From: Burkholderiaceae bacterium
GTDB lineage: Bacteria > Pseudomonadota > Gammaproteobacteria > Burkholderiales > Burkholderiaceae_F
Length of the DNA: 54,848 bases
Direction: 5' to 3'
Assembly: GCA_022843955.1 (NCBI GenBank)
Contig: JALHMQ010000028.1
Coordinates: forward strand, 1-54,848
Shown here: positions 16,534 through 25,538 of the stretch, in pieces
How positions within the stretch are numbered: the stretch's first letter is position 1
Layout: every line of letters begins with the position of its first letter
The notes under the pieces: model-generated
What the model was told of the DNA's origin: nothing
What the model saw: only the letters and a program-made list of their open reading frames with translations
The model's database searches: none
Program-made: the position numbers and the translations under genes

Positions 16534-18320
16534 CAGGTGCGTGAGCGCGCGCGCCGAGGGGCGGCAGCAGTTGAGGTGGTTGATCCAGGCAAGCGCGAAG
16601 CCTTGCCGCTCTGGGTGCGTTTGGCCGATGCAGCACTTACTTGTCGAGACGCATTGCGCGAGGTCGCTTGCCCCGGACGACGTTTGGCTGGCGGTTTGGC
16701 GGGCTCATTGTCAGGCGCATCGACCTTCCTGCGTTGCGCGGTTGACTTGCGGGATCGGGCTTTCGATGCGGTGGCAGCCGGCGCCTGGCGCTGTGCCTTC
16801 TTTGGCGCCGTCTCGGCCACAGCTGCATCCGCGGCGGGCGGAACTCGCGCCGCGAGCGCCTTCAACTCCGCGAATGACGCGGTCAGGTGGTGCCGGAACG
16901 TCGGCAGGTCAGGTACCGCTTCCCGACACGCCGTCAGGCCGATGTCGAGCCACTGCGCATAGCTTTGCACCGTGATGTTCAACGCCACGCCATGCACCAC
17001 GATCGAGGCGGGCCAGTAGTGGACCACGCGGGCGCCAGCCACATAGAGGGTCTGCGGCGGACCGGGCACATTGGAGATTGCCACCGGTGCCAGCGACGGC
17101 AGGTGCGTGCCCGGGGGCAGTCGCTGGCCGATCGCGCCGGCGAGCCAGGCGATACCGCTGACCAGCCACGCACTGCCCAACGAGGGATAGTCGGTCGGCA
17201 CCAGCGAACGCAGGCGGCCGGTGACCGCCTTGCCGACCTGCATCGATGCATGGATCTGCATCAGCCGCGCTGCCGGATCCGCCAGGTGGGTCGCCAGACC
17301 CGCGCGCATCATCGACACTTGGTTGCTCGCCCGCGCGTCGCCCGGGGCACGCACCGAAAACGGCACGCCGGCGGCGAGCGGCCGGCGCGGCACACCGCCG
17401 TGCCGCGCGAGCCAGCGACGCAAGGCGCCGCTGCAGGTCGCCAGCACCACGTCGTTGAGGCTCACGCCCAGCGCACGCGCGGTCTGCTTGACCTCGGCCA
17501 GCGGCAGCGAGGCCGAACTGAACGCCCGCCGGCGCGAGATCGTCACGTTCAATGCCGTGCGCGGGCCGATCAGCGGGGTGCGATTGCGCTGGTTTGTCGG
17601 CCCGGCGTCCGAGGCGGAGGGATCAGCGCTACGCGCGTCGCGCAGGCCCGCGCCGATCAACTGCGCTGCCGCGGGCACCAGCGCCGCGAGTTGTCGCAAC
17701 TGCTTTGCCGTCTGCCGGGTGGCCAGCGACAGACGCGCCAGCGTGCCGGGCTCATCGACCGCGGGCTCCTCCGCCGGCGGCGCCACCTCGCGCGGCACCG
17801 GCGTCACATCCAGCATGGCCTGCGCCAACGCGACGCCGGCCTGACCATCGATCGCCGCGTGGTGAACCTTGGCGTAGTAGCCCACGTGGCCGGCGAGTTC
17901 ACCGCCCAGGCCGTCGATCACGACAAGTTGCCACAGCGGCCGATCGCGATCGAGCAACTGCGAGTGAAGGCGGCCGACGCAGGCCTCGAGTTGCGCCATC
18001 GTGCCCGGCCGCGGCAGCGTCACCCGCCGGACGTGATGTGCCAGATCGACGTCGCGGGTGCGCAGCCAGGCCGGATTGGCCAGTCCGAGCGGCATCGTCA
18101 CGAGCTTGCGGCGGAAAGCGGGCGCCAGGTGCAGGCGCGCGGCGATCAGCTGGCGCACGTCGGCGGCAAAGTCGCCGCGGTAGCCCGGCGGCAGTTCGAG
18201 CAGGCTCAGGCTGCCGACATGCATCGGCATCTCGGGCGACTCGAGCTGCAGGAAAAGCGCGTCGAGCCCACTTAACGGCTGCATGTGCTCGGGCGGAGGT
18301 GAAGCAGGCGCTGCGGTCAT
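16533..18320 (-). CDS. Wax-ester synthase/diacylglycerol acyltransferase (WS/DGAT) with basic tail
   Basis: A 595-residue bifunctional acyltransferase of the AtfA/WS-DGAT family, which esterifies fatty acyl-CoA to alcohols or diacylglycerol for storage lipid. The catalytic HHAAIDG is at residues 153-159. The N-terminal PLSGLDALFLQLE and the late ISNVPGPPQTLYVAGA segment are family hallmarks. The start ATG has GGGAG five bases upstream. After about residue 490 the protein departs from the usual length (about 450-500) with a roughly 100-residue tail rich in Ala, Lys, Arg, Pro and Ser, resembling histone-H1-like or phasin-like tails. It is coupled to the downstream hydrolase. Confidence 0.92.
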   Translation of the reverse strand: MTAAPASPPPEHMQPLSGLDALFLQLESPEMPMHVGSLSLLELPPGYRGDFAADVRQLIAARLHLAPAFRRKLVTMPLGLANPAWLRTRDVDLAHHVRRVTLPRPGTMAQLEACVGRLHSQLLDRDRPLWQLVVIDGLGGELAGHVGYYAKVHHAAIDGQAGVALAQAMLDVTPVPREVAPPAEEPAVDEPGTLARLSLATRQTAKQLRQLAALVPAAAQLIGAGLRDARSADPSASDAGPTNQRNRTPLIGPRTALNVTISRRRAFSSASLPLAEVKQTARALGVSLNDVVLATCSGALRRWLARHGGVPRRPLAAGVPFSVRAPGDARASNQVSMMRAGLATHLADPAARLMQIHASMQVGKAVTGRLRSLVPTDYPSLGSAWLVSGIAWLAGAIGQRLPPGTHLPSLAPVAISNVPGPPQTLYVAGARVVHYWPASIVVHGVALNITVQSYAQWLDIGLTACREAVPDLPTFRHHLTASFAELKALAARVPPAADAAVAETAPKKAQRQAPAATASKARSRKSTAQRRKVDAPDNEPAKPPAKRRPGQATSRNASRQVSAASAKRTQSGKASRLPGSTTSTAAAPRRARSRT

Positions 18321-18402
18321 GTCTCCCGTGCCGCGGTGTCCTTGTTATGTCGCGACGGTAGCACTGCGCAGCGTGCGCGGGGCCGTGCGGTCGCCCGTGT
18401 CG

Positions 18403-19302
18403 TCAGATCGCCTTCAGCGCGACCACGCCGAGCACCACCGCCGCCACCCCGGCCCAGCGCCGCAGGTTGAGCTTTTCATGCAGCAGGTGGGCACCGATCA
18501 GCGTGGCGAACAGCACCGAAGTCTCGCGCAGCGAGGCCACCATCGCCACCGGCGCCTGCGTCATTGCCCACACCGAGATCACATAGGCGCCGGCCGACAG
18601 CGCGCCGCCGATCATGCCGTTGCGCCGGCGTTTCCACATTGCCTGCACGAACGCACGGCGGCGGGTGATGAGCATGTACAGCGCGAACGGAATCGCATCG
18701 AGCACGAACAACCAGACGAGGTAGCTCCACACATTGCCCGAGATGCGCGCGCCGGTGCCGTCGATGATCGTGTACACGGCAATCACCGCCGCATTGGCCA
18801 GCGCGAATCCGACCGCCGCCTTGCACGGCACGTGGTCCACCGTACGCAGGGCCAGCGCGATCACGCCGAGCGAGATCAGCAGCATGCCGATCCAGGTGAA
18901 AGTACCCGGCATCTCCTGCAGCCAGAAGATGCCGAGCACCGCCGTGATCAGCGGCGCGATGCCGCGCATCAGCGGGTACACCAGCGACAGGTCGCCGGTG
19001 CGGTAGGCATTGATCATCAGGTAGTAGTACGCCAGGTGCGTGGCGACCGAGGCGCCGATGTACGGCCAGGTCTGCGCGGTGGGCAGCGGTACCAGGAACA
19101 CGAACGGCAAGGCCACCAGCGCGGCGCCGACCACGATGGCGGCGGTGTCCAGCAGCACGTCGCTGCCGCCTTTGATCATCGCGTTCCACGAGGCGTGCAG
19201 CAGCGCTGCCAGCAGAACGGCGAACGAGACGGCGAGAGTCAAGGAAGAAGTCGAGCCGGTGACGAGGCGAGGACGCGCAGCGTACCGCGGCCGCATTGGC
19301 AT
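18403..19302 (-). CDS. EamA/DMT-family transporter
   Basis: A 299-residue membrane protein with ten predicted helices in two EamA repeats; the second ends in a helix near VAAVVLGVVALKAI. Members are mostly small-metabolite or amino-acid exporters. The N-terminal 15 residues before the first helix are arginine-rich, and the exact start is unsure (ATG at 19302 or 19296). It starts 52 bp after the alanine dehydrogenase stop on the same strand, so it may export an amino acid linked to that enzyme and the flavoprotein upstream (inference). Confidence 0.85.
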   Translation of the reverse strand: MPMRPRYAARPRLVTGSTSSLTLAVSFAVLLAALLHASWNAMIKGGSDVLLDTAAIVVGAALVALPFVFLVPLPTAQTWPYIGASVATHLAYYYLMINAYRTGDLSLVYPLMRGIAPLITAVLGIFWLQEMPGTFTWIGMLLISLGVIALALRTVDHVPCKAAVGFALANAAVIAVYTIIDGTGARISGNVWSYLVWLFVLDAIPFALYMLITRRRAFVQAMWKRRRNGMIGGALSAGAYVISVWAMTQAPVAMVASLRETSVLFATLIGAHLLHEKLNLRRWAGVAAVVLGVVALKAI

Positions 19303-19354
19303 CGGCCGAGAAGCGACGCCTCCCGCGGCTGAGCGGCGGTGCGCCGCAGCCGCG

Positions 19355-20473
19355 CTACATCGGCAGCACGGCCTCCGCCGGCGTGTAGTCGAGGATCAGC
19401 GCCTTGGCCACCGCCTTGTACGTGACCTTGCCCAGCGCGACGTTCAACCCGGCCTTCAGGTGCGGGTTGTCGGCCAGCGCCTTGCGCCAGCCGCGGTCCG
19501 CCAGTTGCAACGCGAACGGCAACGTGGCGTTGTTCAGCGCGTAGGTCGAGGTGCGCGGCACCGCGCCCGGCATGTTGGCGACCATGTAGTGCACCACGTC
19601 GTCCACCACATAGGTGGGATCGGCATGCGTGGTCGGGCGCGCGGTGTCGGTGCTGCCGCCCTGGTCGATCGCCACGTCGACGATCACCGAACCGGCCTTC
19701 ATGCGGCCGATCATCGCGCGCGTCACCAGCTTGGGTGCCGCCGCACCGGGAATCAGCACGCCGGAGATCACCAGATCCGCCGACAGCACTTCGCGCTCGA
19801 CGTTGTCGGCGTTGGAGAACACCGTCATCACGCGGCCGTTGAACACCGCATCGATGCGCCGCAGCGCATCGACCGAGTTGTCGATCACCACCACCTGCGC
19901 GCCGGTACCCACCGCCATCTGCGCCGCGTTGGTGCCGACCACGCCGGCACCCAGGATGACGATCTTCGCCGGCGGCACGCCTGCCACGCCACCGAGCAGC
20001 ACGCCCATGCCGCCGCGTGCGCGTTCCAGGCAATGCGCGCCCGCCTGCACGCTCATGCGCCCGGCCACTTCGGACATCGGCGCCAGCAGCGGCAGCCCGC
20101 CGGTTGGCGACGTCACGGTCTCGTAGGCCACGCACACCGCGCCGCTGGCGATCAGCTCGCGCGTCTGCTCGGGGTCCGGCGCAAGATGCAGGTAGGTGAA
20201 CAGCAGCTGTCCCTCGCGCAGCATGGCGCGCTCGACCGCCTGCGGCTCCTTCACCTTGACCACCATCTCGGCGCGCGCGAACACATCGCTCGCCTGGCCG
20301 ACGATATGCGCGCCTGCGCGCACGTAGTCGGCATCGTCGGCACCGATGCCGACGCCGGCGGCGGTCTCCACGATCACCTGGTGGCCATGCGTCACCAGTT
20401 CGCGCACCGACGACGGTGTCAGCCCGACGCGGTACTCGTGGACCTTGATCTCCTTGGGCACGCCGATCAGCAT
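19355..20473 (-). CDS. ald: Alanine dehydrogenase
   Basis: A 372-residue NAD-dependent L-alanine dehydrogenase, interconverting alanine with pyruvate and ammonia. The N-terminus [20 protein letters not shown] is diagnostic, catalytic His lies in FTYLHLAPD, the Rossmann loop is [13 protein letters not shown], and catalytic Asp in VDVAIDQGG. The frame is open upstream, but the ATG at 20471-20473 has AGAGGAT in front and matches the family start. It lies 36 bp after the flavoprotein gene. Some Ald enzymes also reduce glyoxylate to glycine, which may matter beside a sarcosine-type dehydrogenase. Confidence 0.96.
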   Translation of the reverse strand: MLIGVPKEIKVHEYRVGLTPSSVRELVTHGHQVIVETAAGVGIGADDADYVRAGAHIVGQASDVFARAEMVVKVKEPQAVERAMLREGQLLFTYLHLAPDPEQTRELIASGAVCVAYETVTSPTGGLPLLAPMSEVAGRMSVQAGAHCLERARGGMGVLLGGVAGVPPAKIVILGAGVVGTNAAQMAVGTGAQVVVIDNSVDALRRIDAVFNGRVMTVFSNADNVEREVLSADLVISGVLIPGAAAPKLVTRAMIGRMKAGSVIVDVAIDQGGSTDTARPTTHADPTYVVDDVVHYMVANMPGAVPRTSTYALNNATLPFALQLADRGWRKALADNPHLKAGLNVALGKVTYKAVAKALILDYTPAEAVLPM

Positions 20474-20508
20474 GGTTCGATCCTCTGTTGTTCGTTCGTT
20501 GCAGCCGG

Positions 20509-23055
20509 TCAGCTGCGGGTGCGCTCGTTGCTCGGGTCGTACGGCGCGCGCAGCGACACCTGCGCTGCATGGCGCACGCTCGCCAGGTCGATCTCGTAGC
20601 GGCCAGCCGCGATCCAGTCGGCATCGGCCGCACCATCGCTGCGCGTGACGATGCCCAATGCCACCGGCTTGCCGAGCGTGTGCCCGAACGCCGCCGACGT
20701 GACGAAGCCGGCGGCCGCGCCGTCGCGCAGTATCAATTCGCCGCCCCACAGGTTGGTATGCGCGGCGTCAACCATCAGCGAGACGACGCGCCGCTTGACC
20801 ACCGCGGCGCCACCCGCCTCGCGCATGGCTGCCAGGGCCGCGCGGCCGCGGAACGCCGGCTTGCGCCAGTCGACGGCAAAGCCCAGGCCGGCCTCATAGG
20901 GATTGATGTCGGGCGACAGCTCACGGCCCCAGGCGCGATAGCCTTTTTCCAGACGCAGCGAATCGATCGCGTAGTAGCCGGCGTTGGCCACGTCGAAGGC
21001 GCGTCCCGCCTCGCGCAGCGCTTCATAGACGCCGACGGCGAACTCCACCGGCACGTACAGCTCCCAGCCCAGTTCGCCGACATAGGTGATGCGCGTGGCG
21101 CGCACCGTGGCGTAGCCCAGATCGATCTCGCGCGAGGTGCCGAACGGGAACGCCGCGTTGCTGACGTCCGCGGTCGACACCGCCTGCATCAGCGCGCGGG
21201 CGCGCGGACCCATCACCGCGATCATCGCGAACATCGGCGTCACGTCGACCACCTCGCAATGCGGGCGCGGCACCATGGCGGCGAGCGCACGAACGATCAC
21301 ATCGCGGTCGCGCACCGCCTGCGCGCTGCCGGTGACGATCAGGAACTCGTCATCGGCCATTCGTGTGACGGTGAAGTCGCTCTCGTAGCCGCCGCGCTCG
21401 TTGAGCATGCCGGTGTAGGTGGTCTGGCCGATCGCCACCGGGGCGGCATTGGCGATCAGCGCGTCGATCACCTGCAGCGCATCACGCCCCTTGACCAGCA
21501 GCTTGGCGAACGAACTCATGTCGAACAGCGCCACCCGCTCGCGGCAGGCACGATGTTCCTCGGCCACCCACGGATGCCAGTTCTGGTGGCCCCAGCTGTA
21601 CTCGATCTGCGCCTGCGCCGGGGATGGCGCAAAGAAGTTGGCACGTTCCCAGCCCATCTTGGAGCCAAAGCAGGCGCCGGCGTCGCGCAGATGCGCGTAG
21701 AGCGGCGAGCGGCGGAACGGCCGCGCGCTTTCCAGTTCGCGGTTCGGCCACGGCATCTTGTAGTGCAGGCCGAGCACTTCCTTGATGCGATCGGGCAGCC
21801 AGCTCTCGTTGGCGTTGAAGCGGGCGAAGCGGCGGCTGTCGACCGGCCACAGATCGAGTGAGGGCTCGCCCTGCACGATCCATTCGGCCAGCGCCTTGCC
21901 GGCGCCGCCCGCCGAAGCGATGCCCATCGAGTTGAAGCCGCAGCCGACGTAGAAGTTGGTGAAGCCCGGCGCCGGGCCGACGATGAAGTTGTTGTCGGCA
22001 GTGAACGACTCGGGGCCGTTGTAGAACTGCTTGACCTGCGCCTGCGCCAGTGACGGCACGCGCGCGATCGCGTTTTCCATCAGGATCTCGAACGCGTCCC
22101 AGTTGTCGGGCAGCAGCTGGAACTCGAAGTTCTCCGGGATGCCGCCGCGGTGCGCGGCACTCTGCAACCAGGGCGTGGCCTCGGGCTCGAAGCCGCCCAT
22201 CAGCAGGCCGCCCACTTCTTCCTTGAAGTAGATGTAGCCGTCGGGATCGCGCATCACCGGCAGGTCGCGGTGCACGCCCGCCATGCGATCGGTGACGATG
22301 TAATAGTGCTCGCACGAGAACAGCGGCACCGCCACGCCGATGCGGCGCGCAAAGTCGCGCGACCACTGACCGCCGCACAGCACCACGATGTCGGCGGCGA
22401 TGGTGCCGCTCGCGCCGTCCTTGCGCTGCCACGCCACCTCGCGCAGCGCGCGGCCCGCATCTGTCTGTACCGCGGTGGCAGGCAGCACGCGCACGTTCTC
22501 GAAGATCGCGACACCCCGGTTGCGCGCGCCCTTGGCAAGCGCGATCGTCAGATCGGCCGGGTTGGCCTTGCCGTCGCCCGGCAGCCACACCGCGCCTTGA
22601 AGATCGGCGGTCTCCATGATCGGATACAGCTCGCCCGCCTGCGCGGCGCTGATCACGTCACAGGCCACGCCGTAGGCGCGTGCCACCGCGGCGGTGCGCT
22701 GGAGCTGAACCATGCGATCGGCGCTGCGTGCCACCGCCAGCGAGCCGCACTGCTTCCAGCCGGTGGACAGCCCGGTCTCCGCTTCGAGCCGCGCGTACAG
22801 GTCGGTCGAGTAGCGGATCAGCCGCGTCATGCTCTCGTGCGCACGCAACTGGCCCACGAGGCCGGCGGCGTGCCAGGTGGTGCCGCAGGTCAGCCGGCCC
22901 TGCTCCAGCAGCACGATGTCGCGCACGCCCAGGTGCGCCAGGTGATAGGCGACCGAGCAGCCCATGATGCCGCCGCCGATGATGACCACGCGGGCCTGCG
23001 CAGGCGGTGTCGCAACGGCGAAGGCGCCGTCGGTCGGAGAGGCAGCAGCGGACAT
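20509..23055 (-). CDS. Dimethylglycine/sarcosine dehydrogenase-like FAD protein with GcvT domain
   Basis: An 848-residue flavoprotein. Residues 22-50 form the FAD fold (VVIIGGGIMGCSVAYHLA), and TTWHAAG has H62 at the position of the covalent flavin histidine of dimethylglycine and sarcosine dehydrogenases. A DAO domain runs to about residue 400, a short linker domain follows, and the last 400 or so residues are a GcvT-like aminomethyltransferase domain that would bind folate and accept the one-carbon unit. It is the likely first gene of an operon with ald and the EamA transporter. The exact N-methyl substrate (dimethylglycine, sarcosine or another) is not decided by sequence. Confidence 0.9.
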   Translation of the reverse strand: MSAAASPTDGAFAVATPPAQARVVIIGGGIMGCSVAYHLAHLGVRDIVLLEQGRLTCGTTWHAAGLVGQLRAHESMTRLIRYSTDLYARLEAETGLSTGWKQCGSLAVARSADRMVQLQRTAAVARAYGVACDVISAAQAGELYPIMETADLQGAVWLPGDGKANPADLTIALAKGARNRGVAIFENVRVLPATAVQTDAGRALREVAWQRKDGASGTIAADIVVLCGGQWSRDFARRIGVAVPLFSCEHYYIVTDRMAGVHRDLPVMRDPDGYIYFKEEVGGLLMGGFEPEATPWLQSAAHRGGIPENFEFQLLPDNWDAFEILMENAIARVPSLAQAQVKQFYNGPESFTADNNFIVGPAPGFTNFYVGCGFNSMGIASAGGAGKALAEWIVQGEPSLDLWPVDSRRFARFNANESWLPDRIKEVLGLHYKMPWPNRELESARPFRRSPLYAHLRDAGACFGSKMGWERANFFAPSPAQAQIEYSWGHQNWHPWVAEEHRACRERVALFDMSSFAKLLVKGRDALQVIDALIANAAPVAIGQTTYTGMLNERGGYESDFTVTRMADDEFLIVTGSAQAVRDRDVIVRALAAMVPRPHCEVVDVTPMFAMIAVMGPRARALMQAVSTADVSNAAFPFGTSREIDLGYATVRATRITYVGELGWELYVPVEFAVGVYEALREAGRAFDVANAGYYAIDSLRLEKGYRAWGRELSPDINPYEAGLGFAVDWRKPAFRGRAALAAMREAGGAAVVKRRVVSLMVDAAHTNLWGGELILRDGAAAGFVTSAAFGHTLGKPVALGIVTRSDGAADADWIAAGRYEIDLASVRHAAQVSLRAPYDPSNERTRS

Positions 23056-23141
23056 GACGATCCTCGGGGCGTGATGACCCCGCGCCCGTGTGTTGTTGAT
23101 TGATTGCGGTCAGGCGCCGGCTTCGGTCGTGCCGGCCAACG

Positions 23142-25181
23142 TCATTCTGCCTGCGCCAGTCCGGTGCCAGGCAGATCAGACGAGGGTTTGCAGCCGCTGC
23201 CGGCGGCCACCGTGGGACCGACAACGTCGGCCGACGGTGCCAGCAGCACGCGGTTGCGCCCCTCGTGCTTGGCCAGGTACATCGCGCGGTCGGCGTGCGC
23301 GACGAGTGCGGCGAAGTCGCGCTCGTTCTCGGCGGTGGCCACGCCCACGCTGACCGTCAGGGTGCGCCTGAAACCGAGCGTCGTGGGCGACAGCGAAGCC
23401 ACCGCCAGCCGCAGCCTATCGGCGATCGCCATCGCCCGCTCGGTCGGGGTGGCCGGCAGGACCACGGCAAACTCCTCGCCGCCATAGCGGCCCAGTTCGT
23501 CGCCGCTGCGCAGATGGTGTTGCAGCTCCGCCGTCACCGCCTGCAGCGCGCGGTCGCCCGCCTCGTGGCCGAACTCGTCGTTGATCGACTTGAAGCGATC
23601 GAGGTCGAGCAGCAACAGGCTGAACGGCTCGCCGCGCTTGCGGCAGCCGGCCAGCAGGCGCTGGCCGAGGTCGCAGATGCGGCGTCGGTTCGGTACACCG
23701 GTCAGGTAGTCGGTGTGCGCCAGCGCGGAGTTGCGGCGATTGCGCTGGGCAATGCGCAGCAGCGCGTACAGCGCCGCGGCAATCGCCAGCACCGCGAGCA
23801 GGATCAGCGCCGTCTGCCAACGCACCGCGCGTTCGGCGCGCGCCAGCGCATCACGCTGCTCCTGCGCAATGCGCTGCGCACGATCGAGCTCGGCCGCCAG
23901 GCGCTGGCTTTCGAGCCGGCCGCGCTGAGCCGACAACTGGTAGGCGAGGCGCTGGTCGTCGCGGTACGCCTTGAGCTTCAGGTACACGCTGAGGGCGGCG
24001 TGCGCCTCCCGATAGCGGCCGAGCAGGGCGTAAGCGTCGGCCGTGGCATGCCGCGCGCGCTTGCGCATCTTCAGGTCGTCGGACTTGTCCACCCGCCGTT
24101 CGATCTCCTCGATCAGTGCCTGGGCGCCCACGCCGCGCCGGTGGTCGACCACCATGCGCAGGCGGCCGACCAGCATGTGAGTGAGCGAGTCGCCCTGGCT
24201 GCCCTGGCGCAGCGCCTGCAGCGCCTCGCCGTGCAGGGCAAAGGCGCGCTCGACCTGGCCGGTTCCGGCGAGCGCGTAGGCGAGCAGTTCCTTCGCGACC
24301 GCCTGGCCGAAGGCATCGTTGAGGGTGGCATAGCGTCCCAGCGCGCGGTTCAATGGCTCCACCGCTTCGGCGTGACGGCCGGTCGTGAGCAACTGCTGCG
24401 CCAGGTTGCGCGCGGAATCGGCCTCGCCAAGCAGATCGGCGTCGATACGGAACGCCTCTTCGGCCTCGGCATAGCCGCGCTGCGCCGCCGGGACGTCGTC
24501 GATCATCGCCGACAGCGTGCCATCGGTGAATGCAACCAGGGCCAGCAGGGCGACATCGCTGCTGTCGCGCGCCAGCTGGCCGGCTTCTTCGAGCAGCGCA
24601 AAGGCGCGTTCGAAGTCGCCGCGGCGCCCGGCGTGTTCGGCCAGCAGCACGCGCACGTCGATGCGCAATTCGGCATGACCGCTGCGCTCGGCGTCGCCCA
24701 GCGCCTCCTGCGCGCTGGCGGTCGCCTCGGCGCCGCGGTTGGTCTCCAGCAGCGCGCGCGCCCGGCTGATGAGCAGGGTGCCGGTCAGCCGCGGGTCGCC
24801 GAGCGCCCGCGCCTGCGCGAGGCTGCCCTCGGCGGCGGCGAGGGCCGCATCCATGTCGAACTGGAATACCGCCATCTGTGCGCGCGCCACGGCCAGACGC
24901 ACGCGGCCGTGCGGCGACAGGGGCGCATCGCCCAGCGCCGCGATCTCCCGCTGCGCGCGCTGCGGATCGCGCTTGGCCAAGCGCTCGATTTCGCGCAGGC
25001 GCGGTTCGATCGCTGGTGCCTCGGTGCGGCCAGCCGCCGACGCCACGCCGGCCGCGAGCGTGGGTGTCGGGCTGCCGCTTGGCTGCGTCTGCGCCAGTGT
25101 CGGCAGCGCCAGCGCCGCGCAGGCTGCCCACGCGCAGGCGAGCAGCCGGCGGTGGCGGGGCAGGGGGGCGCGGGCGGACAC
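23142..25181 (-). CDS. TPR-containing diguanylate cyclase (GGDEF)
   Basis: A membrane-anchored sensor cyclase of about 679 residues. It has a signal peptide, a periplasmic TPR-like helical region of some 370 residues, a coiled coil, one membrane helix (TALILLAVLAIAAALYALL) and a C-terminal GGDEF domain. The active site is GGEEF at about residues 567-571, with an intact RxxD inhibitory site (RSGD) five residues before it, so c-di-GMP synthesis with product inhibition is expected. The GTG at 25181 gives the best signal peptide (MSARAPLPRHRRLLACAWAA...); ATG starts at 25271 or 25277 are possible. Its input signal is unknown. Confidence 0.88.
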   Translation of the reverse strand: MSARAPLPRHRRLLACAWAACAALALPTLAQTQPSGSPTPTLAAGVASAAGRTEAPAIEPRLREIERLAKRDPQRAQREIAALGDAPLSPHGRVRLAVARAQMAVFQFDMDAALAAAEGSLAQARALGDPRLTGTLLISRARALLETNRGAEATASAQEALGDAERSGHAELRIDVRVLLAEHAGRRGDFERAFALLEEAGQLARDSSDVALLALVAFTDGTLSAMIDDVPAAQRGYAEAEEAFRIDADLLGEADSARNLAQQLLTTGRHAEAVEPLNRALGRYATLNDAFGQAVAKELLAYALAGTGQVERAFALHGEALQALRQGSQGDSLTHMLVGRLRMVVDHRRGVGAQALIEEIERRVDKSDDLKMRKRARHATADAYALLGRYREAHAALSVYLKLKAYRDDQRLAYQLSAQRGRLESQRLAAELDRAQRIAQEQRDALARAERAVRWQTALILLAVLAIAAALYALLRIAQRNRRNSALAHTDYLTGVPNRRRICDLGQRLLAGCRKRGEPFSLLLLDLDRFKSINDEFGHEAGDRALQAVTAELQHHLRSGDELGRYGGEEFAVVLPATPTERAMAIADRLRLAVASLSPTTLGFRRTLTVSVGVATAENERDFAALVAHADRAMYLAKHEGRNRVLLAPSADVVGPTVAAGSGCKPSSDLPGTGLAQAE

Positions 25182-25538
25182 GGGTGTCAGGCAGGCGACG
25201 AGGTGAACACGGCGGGGCAGACGGGAGGCGAAGCCAACGGCGATTATCGGGCCCGGCGGTGCTCCGGGCATCGGCATATGTTGCGCCGCAAGTCTTGGAT
25301 AAGTGGCGGGAAGAGGCGATCGCGGCGGTGATCTCGCCAGATCAGTTCACCGGGACGGACGCCGGTCGGGCCCGGGCGGCCCGAACGTGCATCCCCCGAC
25401 CTGCGTCAAATCGGGAGCTTGGGCGCGGTGGCTGCACCCCGGCGGCAGTCGTACAGTCCTGTGAAAACCCCGGCCGCTCCCCACGCCAGGCGGGAGACGG
25501 CGACCGGACACGGACACCGACACCAGGGAGAACAGGCA
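25182..25538. other. Divergent intergenic region before the EF-G-like gene
   Basis: It may hold up to 32 extra N-terminal codons of the GGDEF gene and the 5' leader of the EF-G-like gene. AGGGAG at about 25525-25530 is the ribosome site of the latter. No convincing promoter, operator or small gene was seen. Confidence 0.5.
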
